Source of the DNA: Paractinoplanes pyxinae | GTDB lineage: Bacteria > Actinomycetota > Actinomycetes > Mycobacteriales > Micromonosporaceae | Assembly: GCF_026626335.1 (NCBI RefSeq) | Contig: NZ_JAPNTZ010000020.1 | Span: 150,029-214,028 of the forward strand | Direction: 5' to 3' | Length of the DNA stretch: 64,000 nt | Part shown: piece after piece, positions 59,121-64,000 of the stretch | How positions within the stretch are numbered: position 1 is the first letter of the stretch | Layout: every line of letters begins with the position of its first letter | Made by a program: the position numbers and the translations under genes | Notes under the pieces: generated by a model | What the model saw: only the letters and a program-made list of their open reading frames with translations | What the model was told of the DNA's origin: nothing | Database searches by the model: none

Positions 59121-61543
59121 CCCTCTCCGTCACCTCGATGGATCCCGGGGAGATCAGCCGCATCAAGGTCCTGCCCGACTCGGGCTTCGGCATGCTGCGC
59201 ACCGACCGCGGCGCGCTGCCGCTCGACCGGTTGGACGTGCAGGCCCGCATCAGCGGCCTGGTCGCGCGCACGGTGGTCCGCACCGAGTTCGTCAACGTGC
59301 ACGACGTGGCTCTCGAGGCCACGTACGTCTTCCCGCTGCCCGACCGGGCCGCCGTCACCGGCATGACGATGACGGCCGACGAGCGCACGATCACAGCCGA
59401 GCTGCAAGAGCGCGGCCAGGCCCGCGAGGCCTACGACCAGGCCATCCGGGCCGGTCAGCGGGCCTCCATCGCCGAGGAGGAAAGGCCCGACGTCTTCACC
59501 ATGCGGGTCGGCAACATCCTGCCCGGCGAGCGGGTGGCGGTCGAGCTGAGCCTGGTCGGCCCGCTGCCCTTCGAGGACGGCGAGGCCACCTTCCGGTTCC
59601 CGCTGGTCGTGGCCCCCCGCTACATCCCCGGCACTCCCCTGCCCGGCACGGCGGTCGGCGACGGCTGGGCGCCTGACACCGACGCCGTGCCCGACGCCTC
59701 GCGCATCACCCCGCCGGTGCTGCTGCCCGGCTTCCCGAACCCGTTGCGGCTCGGCATCACCGTCGAGGTCGACCCGGCCGGCCTCGAGCTGGGCGAGGTG
59801 CGCAGCAGCCTGCACACGGTGTTCGACAAAGACGGCGTCCTGAGCATCGGCGCCGACGAGCGCGCCAACCGCGACTTCATCCTCCGCCTGCCCTATGCCG
59901 GCGGTGGCCAGACCGCGATCGCCGTGCCCGACGAGTCGGCCGAGCAGCCCGAGGGCGTCTACCAGCTGGTCGTCCTGCCGCCGGCCGAGGGCGCCGCGCC
60001 GCGCCCGAAAGACGTGGTGCTGTTGCTCGACCGCTCGGGCAGCATGGGCGGCTGGAAGATGGTGGCCGCCCGTCGCGCCGCCGCCCGCGTCGTCGACACG
60101 CTGACCGCGGCCGATCGGTTCGCCGTGCTCACCTTCGACCACCAGGTCGAGCACCCCGACGACCTGCCCGCCGGCCTGGCCGAGGCGACCGACCGCCACC
60201 GTTTCCGGGCCGTCGAACACCTGGCCAAGGCGACCGCCCGCGGCGGCACCGAACTGCTGAGCCCGCTCACCGAGGGGCTGGGCCTGCTGCAGGCGAGCGA
60301 GGGTCGTGACCGCGTGCTGGTGCTGGTCACCGACGGCCAGGTCGGCAACGAGGACCAGATTGTCCACGACGTCACGCCGCTGATCCGCAGCACCCGCATC
60401 CACACGATCGGCATCGACCGGGCGGTCAACGCCGGATTCCTGGGGCGGCTTGCCGCGCTGGGCGCCGGCCGAGCTGAGCTGGTCGAGAGCGAGGACAGGC
60501 TGGACGAGGCGATGGACCACATCCACCGCCGCATCGGGTCACCGGTCGTCACCGACCTGCGGATCGCCGCCACAGGTGTGCAGCTGGTCGACGACGACCG
60601 CGCGCCGGCCCGGCTGCCCGGTCTCTACCCGGGTGTTCCGCTGGTGGTGAGCGGGCGTTACACCGGCCGGCCGGCCGGCGAGCTGGTGGTCACCGGCCGC
60701 ACCCGCGACGACCGTGAGTTCCGTACGACGGTGCCCGTGCAGCAGCGGGAAGAGTCCGCCGTCACCGCTCAGTGGGCGCGGGCCCGCGTTCGTGACCTGG
60801 AGGACGCGTACGCCGCCGGCGACCGCAGCCTCGAGGAGCGCATCGTGGCGACGTCGCTGCGCTACGGCGTGCTGTGCCGCTTCACCGCCTACGTCGCGGT
60901 CGACAGCCGTGTCGTCAACGAGGGTGGCGAGACTCGCCGCGTGACCCAGCCGGTCGAGCTGCCGGACGGCTGGGAGGCGCCCGGCTCCGTCGCCCCGGCC
61001 ATGATGCGCCTGGCCGCGGCGGCTCCCGTCCCGCCGCCGATGCCCAGCGGCCCAGGGCGGTTCGCTCCCGCCTCGGCCGGTGACACCGCCTACACGGCCC
61101 AGGGCGCCAGCTTCACGGCCGAAGGCGGTGGCGGTGGGTTCGCGGGCGCGGCCCGGTCCCGCCGGGCGGGCATCGCCGGCGCCCCGGCTTCGCTGCGCGC
61201 AGGCAAGGCCCGGGCCGCTTCGAACGCGCTGGCCCTGGACGACGTCCGCGCCCTGGCCACCACTGAGGTTCAGCGCCTGCGTGACGCCTCCGACCGACCC
61301 GAGTGGGAGCGACGCGAACTGCTGGACGACCTGGCCAGCCGGTTGGACGTCCTGGTCGGCGGTCAGACCGCACCCGAGTTCGCCGCTTTGCAGAATCTCG
61401 TGGCGCAGCTCCGCTCCGACGCCCCCGTCGCCGAAAGGTGGACGGCGGCGCTGGAGGTGCTGTTGGCGTTCGCCGGCACGGCCGAACCATCCGCCGCGCC
61501 CGAGCCGTCGGCACCCGAGCGCAAGGCCTTCTGGAAACGCTGA
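59117..61543 (+). CDS. VIT and von Willebrand A domain protein
   Basis: 808 residues. N-terminal VIT domain (about 10-130: 'LDVQARISGLVARTVVRTEF', 'LEATYVFPLPDRAAVTGMTM', 'ARPGQARE'-like 'RGQAREAYDQA'), a beta linker, a VWA domain with intact MIDAS Asp305-x-Ser-x-Ser ('LLLDRSGSMGG') and 'RGGTELLSPL' and 'VLVTDGQVGNED', then a C-terminal helical region after a Gly-rich stretch ('GGGGGFAGAARSRR'). No signal peptide, so cytosolic. It looks like the heavy chain of inter-alpha-trypsin inhibitor and like bacterial VIT/VWA proteins of unknown function. Controlled by the coupled MerR protein. Confidence 0.92.
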   Translation: MTLSVTSMDPGEISRIKVLPDSGFGMLRTDRGALPLDRLDVQARISGLVARTVVRTEFVNVHDVALEATYVFPLPDRAAVTGMTMTADERTITAELQERGQAREAYDQAIRAGQRASIAEEERPDVFTMRVGNILPGERVAVELSLVGPLPFEDGEATFRFPLVVAPRYIPGTPLPGTAVGDGWAPDTDAVPDASRITPPVLLPGFPNPLRLGITVEVDPAGLELGEVRSSLHTVFDKDGVLSIGADERANRDFILRLPYAGGGQTAIAVPDESAEQPEGVYQLVVLPPAEGAAPRPKDVVLLLDRSGSMGGWKMVAARRAAARVVDTLTAADRFAVLTFDHQVEHPDDLPAGLAEATDRHRFRAVEHLAKATARGGTELLSPLTEGLGLLQASEGRDRVLVLVTDGQVGNEDQIVHDVTPLIRSTRIHTIGIDRAVNAGFLGRLAALGAGRAELVESEDRLDEAMDHIHRRIGSPVVTDLRIAATGVQLVDDDRAPARLPGLYPGVPLVVSGRYTGRPAGELVVTGRTRDDREFRTTVPVQQREESAVTAQWARARVRDLEDAYAAGDRSLEERIVATSLRYGVLCRFTAYVAVDSRVVNEGGETRRVTQPVELPDGWEAPGSVAPAMMRLAAAAPVPPPMPSGPGRFAPASAGDTAYTAQGASFTAEGGGGGFAGAARSRRAGIAGAPASLRAGKARAASNALALDDVRALATTEVQRLRDASDRPEWERRELLDDLASRLDVLVGGQTAPEFAALQNLVAQLRSDAPVAERWTAALEVLLAFAGTAEPSAAPEPSAPERKAFWKR

Positions 61544-61548
61544 CCTGC

Positions 61549-61580
61549 CGAGCCGTGGCGTGCCCCCACGCCACGGCTCG
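61549..61580 (+). terminator. Perfect 14-bp hairpin after the VIT/VWA gene
   Basis: CGAGCCGTGGCGTG and CACGCCACGGCTCG with loop CCCC, five bases after the stop. No T-run. It closes the MerR-VIT/VWA operon. Confidence 0.8.
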
Positions 61581-61637
61581 CGGCAACAGGGGTTTTCCCG
61601 GGCAACGCAGATGACGAGCTCATGACAGGATCCCGCC

Positions 61638-62480
61638 GTGCCGACCTTCAGCTCGTATGACGGAACGACGCTCGCCTACCACGTCGAAGGCTCCGGGCCC
61701 GTGGTCGTCTGCCAGCCCGGTGGGCCCGGTCGCGCCGGCACCTACCTGGGCGACCTCGGCGGCCTGACTCGCACCCGCACGGTGATCAGGCTGGACAGTC
61801 GTGGCACCGGTGACTCCGAAGTGCCGTCGGATCCGGCCACCTACCGGATGGATGCGCTGGTGCGCGACCTGGAGGCGCTGCGCGCTCATCTCGGGCTGGA
61901 GACGATGACACTGCTCGGTCACTCGGCCGGCGCCAATGTGGTCACGCTCTATGCGGCCGGCTTCCCGGCCCGGGTCGAACGTCTCATTCTGCTCACCGGA
62001 CTCGTCCGGGCCGCCGGCGTGCCGCCGATCGGGATGGAGGAGGCCTACGAAGCCCGTTCCGCCGAGCCCTGGTACCCCGCAGCCGTCGCGGCGTGGGCCG
62101 CGTGGGACGAGCTGCCCGAGGACGCGAGCGAGGAAGACATCCGGCCGCTCGAGATGGCCGCGGCGCCGTTCTCGTACGGGCGGTGGGACGCCGCGGCCGC
62201 CGCCCATGCCGCCGCCGGCCGGACCGAGTTCGCGCCCGCGGCGCGGGACGGATTCTTCGAGGGGTACGTGCCCGACCGGGACGCGATCACGGCGAAGCTG
62301 GCCGCCCTGACCGCGCCGGTCCTGGTCCTCGCGGGCGAGCTCGACGCGTCCCCGACCCCGGCCGCGGCCGCCGAAGTGGCGAAACTGTTCCCGTCGGCGA
62401 CCGTGGTGACGCTCCCGGGCAGCGCTCACTTCCCGTGGCTCGACAACCCGGCCGACCTGGCCGCGGCGCTCGCGCTCTGA
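61638..62480 (+). CDS. Alpha/beta hydrolase
   Basis: 280 residues. Oxyanion-type 'VVCQPGGPGRAGTYLG' (HGGPG-like, as in prolyl aminopeptidases), 'RLDSRGTGDSEVP', nucleophile Ser96 in 'LLGHSAGANVV', Asp in 'VLAGELDASPTP', and His in 'PGSAHFPWLDNP'. All three triad residues are seen. The GGPG and DxRGTG pattern points to the S33 / prolyl-iminopeptidase subgroup, but substrate cannot be stated. GTG 61638 follows AGGA. Confidence 0.9.
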   Translation: MPTFSSYDGTTLAYHVEGSGPVVVCQPGGPGRAGTYLGDLGGLTRTRTVIRLDSRGTGDSEVPSDPATYRMDALVRDLEALRAHLGLETMTLLGHSAGANVVTLYAAGFPARVERLILLTGLVRAAGVPPIGMEEAYEARSAEPWYPAAVAAWAAWDELPEDASEEDIRPLEMAAAPFSYGRWDAAAAAHAAAGRTEFAPAARDGFFEGYVPDRDAITAKLAALTAPVLVLAGELDASPTPAAAAEVAKLFPSATVVTLPGSAHFPWLDNPADLAAALAL

Positions 62481-62751
62481 CCCTGTTCACCGGCGGTGGA
62501 GCAGGCACGGACGCCGGCGGCTGGTCGCGCTTGGATGATCAAGAAGATAGGTTCGTGCGAGATCTGCTTGGTTCTCCGCTTTGGAGTTGAGGGGTTGCCG
62601 CACGGTGTCGCCAAGCCGACCGGGGCGGTCGTTCCCTGCCCTGATCGGCGGCAAGGGGCGGAAAGTCGGATGTTCAGGAAGCGGCACATCCCGATCTTCG
62701 GGGGTAGCTTGGACGATCGTGTCTTGTCAGCTCGATGGCGGCGGGTGAAGC
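62481..62751. other. 271-base intergenic region with lower GC, possible remnant
   Basis: A stretch richer in A/T (for example TGGATGATCAAGAAGATAGG at about 62532) than its neighbours. A frame from 62496 reads through it (89 codons) but has no domain sense and shares its end with the ricin gene start. It may be an old mobile-element remnant or an intergenic repeat; no terminal repeats or transposase parts are recognised. Confidence 0.4.
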
Positions 62752-63777
62752 ATGACGAACGGTGATCAAGGCGACGAGCGGGATCCTCTGCTCGTGCGGC
62801 CGTTCGTGCTGCGTGATTCCGGGACGCTCGACGACGACGAGTCGCATCAGACGTGGCCGGCGGCCAATACCTCCGAGGCACGGGCCGAGCAGGGGCCGAA
62901 CAACGCCGACGCGCCCACCGCGATCCTGCACCTGCCGTTCCGCCGCAAGCACGCCGCTCCCGGCCGGGCCGGCAACGGCCACCGCCGGCGAGTGTTCGTG
63001 CTCGCCGCCACGGCCGCCGCGGTCGTGCTCGGGGCCACGGCCGCCGGTTATGCGGCGTTCCGCGACGACGTCCGTCCGGCGGTCACGACCGGTCTGCCCG
63101 GCGGCCCGCTGCCCGCGGCCACCGCCCCGCTGCCGACCAGCGCGGCCGGCTCCCCCGCGCCCGGCACGTCGGCCGTCACCGACCCCGGCACCGGCCGCCC
63201 CGCCGCTCCCGGCACCGGAACGAAAGCCACGACCGCGCCGACCGGCACGGCATCGTCGTCAGCGACCACCACCGCCCCCGGCAGTGGCGCGACCACCAGC
63301 CCGTCGCCCGGCGAGCCGATCTCGCTCGTCCCCAGCCCGACCGGCGGTGGCGGCGCGACCACGGCTCCCACCAAAGCCCCGGCGGGCGTCGCACCCCAGC
63401 CCCCGGCGAGCGACCGGGTCGGCGTGATCCGCGGCCAGAACAACCTCTGCCTCGACCTCAACGGCGCCGTCGCCGTCGACGGGAACCACGTCCAGGTCTA
63501 CGACTGCAACAACTCGATCGCCCAGAGCTGGACGCTGGCCACCGACGGCACGCTGCGCGTCCAGGGCAAGTGCGCCCTGGCCGTCGGCGACAACACGGTC
63601 GAAATCGTCGGCTGCGACGGCCGCACCCCGGCCCAGTGGCGCGTCTCGAACCAGCGCCTCATCAACGCCGCCACCGGCACGTGCCTGACCGACCCCTCCT
63701 CCGGCCGCAACTCCGGCACCGGCGTCACTGTCACCCCGTGCACCGGCTCCGCCAACCAGCGCTGGTCCCTCCCCTGA
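62752..63777 (+). CDS. Membrane-anchored protein with ricin-type lectin domain
   Basis: 341 residues. Cytoplasmic N-terminus (about 1-80), one membrane helix ('VFVLAATAAAVVLGATAAGY'), a long Thr/Pro/Ala/Gly-rich linker (about 110-220), and a C-terminal ricin B lectin domain (beta-trefoil, about 222-341) with QxW-type repeats: 'NSIAQSWTLATDG', 'RTPAQWRVSNQ', 'GSANQRWSLP', and Cys pairs ('NLCLDLNG', 'YDCNN', 'GKCAL', 'VGCDG'). It shows a carbohydrate-binding domain on the outer surface. No enzymatic domain is present, which is unusual, as most ricin domains ride on hydrolases. Confidence 0.88.
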   Translation: MTNGDQGDERDPLLVRPFVLRDSGTLDDDESHQTWPAANTSEARAEQGPNNADAPTAILHLPFRRKHAAPGRAGNGHRRRVFVLAATAAAVVLGATAAGYAAFRDDVRPAVTTGLPGGPLPAATAPLPTSAAGSPAPGTSAVTDPGTGRPAAPGTGTKATTAPTGTASSSATTTAPGSGATTSPSPGEPISLVPSPTGGGGATTAPTKAPAGVAPQPPASDRVGVIRGQNNLCLDLNGAVAVDGNHVQVYDCNNSIAQSWTLATDGTLRVQGKCALAVGDNTVEIVGCDGRTPAQWRVSNQRLINAATGTCLTDPSSGRNSGTGVTVTPCTGSANQRWSLP

Positions 63778-63844
63778 TCCATCCCGCAACGGTCCGGTCC
63801 CGCTGCAGCTCCGATCCCGGAACGAGAGGACCGACCGCTCAGGG

Positions 63845-64000
63845 ATGGCTGAGGAACAGTTCGACGGCCCGCCCACGACGGCCGAAGCAGCCGACCGGAA
63901 AAGGACGTACACGCACTCGACCTTCAAGGGGCGCAACGGCGGTGGGCGCGGGGTCAGACGGACTGGGCCAGGTGGCGGCGGCCGCGGGGGTCAGACGGAC
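63845..64000 (+). CDS. Possible start of a gene running off the window
   Basis: An ATG at 63845 opens a frame to the window end (52 codons, starting MAEEQFDGPPTTAEAADRKR, then Gly/Arg-rich). No strong ribosome site precedes it, and the last part contains a direct repeat of GGGGTCAGACGGAC, so it may not be coding. No function can be given. Confidence 0.22.
   Translation, partial: MAEEQFDGPPTTAEAADRKRTYTHSTFKGRNGGGRGVRRTGPGGGGRGGQTD

Noticed and set aside
62496..62765. 89-codon frame before the lectin gene
   Set aside because: No domain or ribosome site, and it overlaps the well-supported lectin start.
1..64000. tRNA, rRNA, transposase, integrase or prophage genes
   Set aside because: None could be recognised on either strand.

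Overview
The window is 64 kb of very GC-rich DNA with GTG starts, ATGA stop/start overlaps, many Tat or lipoprotein export signals and strong Actinobacteria-type gene families (DUF3662-FHA protein, CE1758/CE1759 monooxygenase pair, CU044_5270-type sigma partner, GPP34 protein, AlkZ-type glycosylase). It looks like chromosomal DNA of a filamentous actinomycete, most likely of the Actinoplanes/Micromonospora group; the genus is an inference from style, not from a marker gene. I see no rRNA, tRNA, CRISPR array, transposase, integrase or phage structural gene.

Layout. 1-7.3 kb: end of a CocE-type hydrolase, a transmembrane Ser/Thr kinase, an acetyltransferase coupled to an amino-acid permease, a GPP34 protein, and a TerC protein behind a 0.5-kb structured leader. 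7.4-13.6 kb: a giant LuxR-type ATPase regulator, a 52-residue Tat lipoprotein with an Asp tail, an M15-like peptidase-fold protein, a secreted hydrolase and a zinc-finger/GIY-YIG-like protein. 13.6-22.3 kb: a minus-strand envelope-signalling and export block (response regulator, histidine kinase, HlyD-type adaptor, MacB-type ATPase and permease, anchored DUF5666-like protein), a second adaptor with an 11-copy hexapeptide tract, 1 kb of repeat-bearing non-coding DNA, and a Gly-rich lipoprotein. 22.5-28.8 kb: a receiver-like protein, a LacI regulator divergent from a GH3 beta-glucosidase across a perfect palindrome, an FHA protein, and an ECF sigma factor with its membrane partner. 28.8-34.5 kb: an MFS exporter, a secreted metallophosphoesterase, a histidine phosphatase and a two-component flavin monooxygenase.

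34.7-43.3 kb: a membrane protein, methyltransferase and D-amino-acid-oxidase-like enzyme in a row; a chitinase; an AlkZ-like DNA glycosylase; glucose-6-phosphate isomerase; and a TetR/SDR pair divided by three evenly spaced operators. 43.3-50.9 kb: a GT39-type membrane glycosyltransferase flanked by short-repeat fields, a GGDEF-EAL protein, a 19-residue lysine-rich microprotein with its own ribosome site and terminator, and a GH26-like glycanase. 51-58.5 kb: an M19 dipeptidase, a NarL/LiaS-type two-component system divergent from an ABC-2 exporter, a small membrane protein and a secreted zinc protease. 58.5-64 kb: a MerR regulator coupled to a VIT/VWA protein, an alpha/beta hydrolase, and a membrane-anchored ricin-type lectin.

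How they fit together. Much of the window serves extracellular polymer use (GH3, GH18, GH26, proteases, esterase, lectin) and envelope sensing and export (three sensor kinases of two kinds, two ABC systems, HlyD adaptors). Several regulator-target pairs carry clear local operators: LacI/GH3, TetR/SDR and MerR/VIT-VWA. The most novel-looking items are the lysine-rich microprotein, the MerR-VIT/VWA module, the Asp-tailed Tat lipoprotein, the TerC leader and the CGCTCA repeat field.
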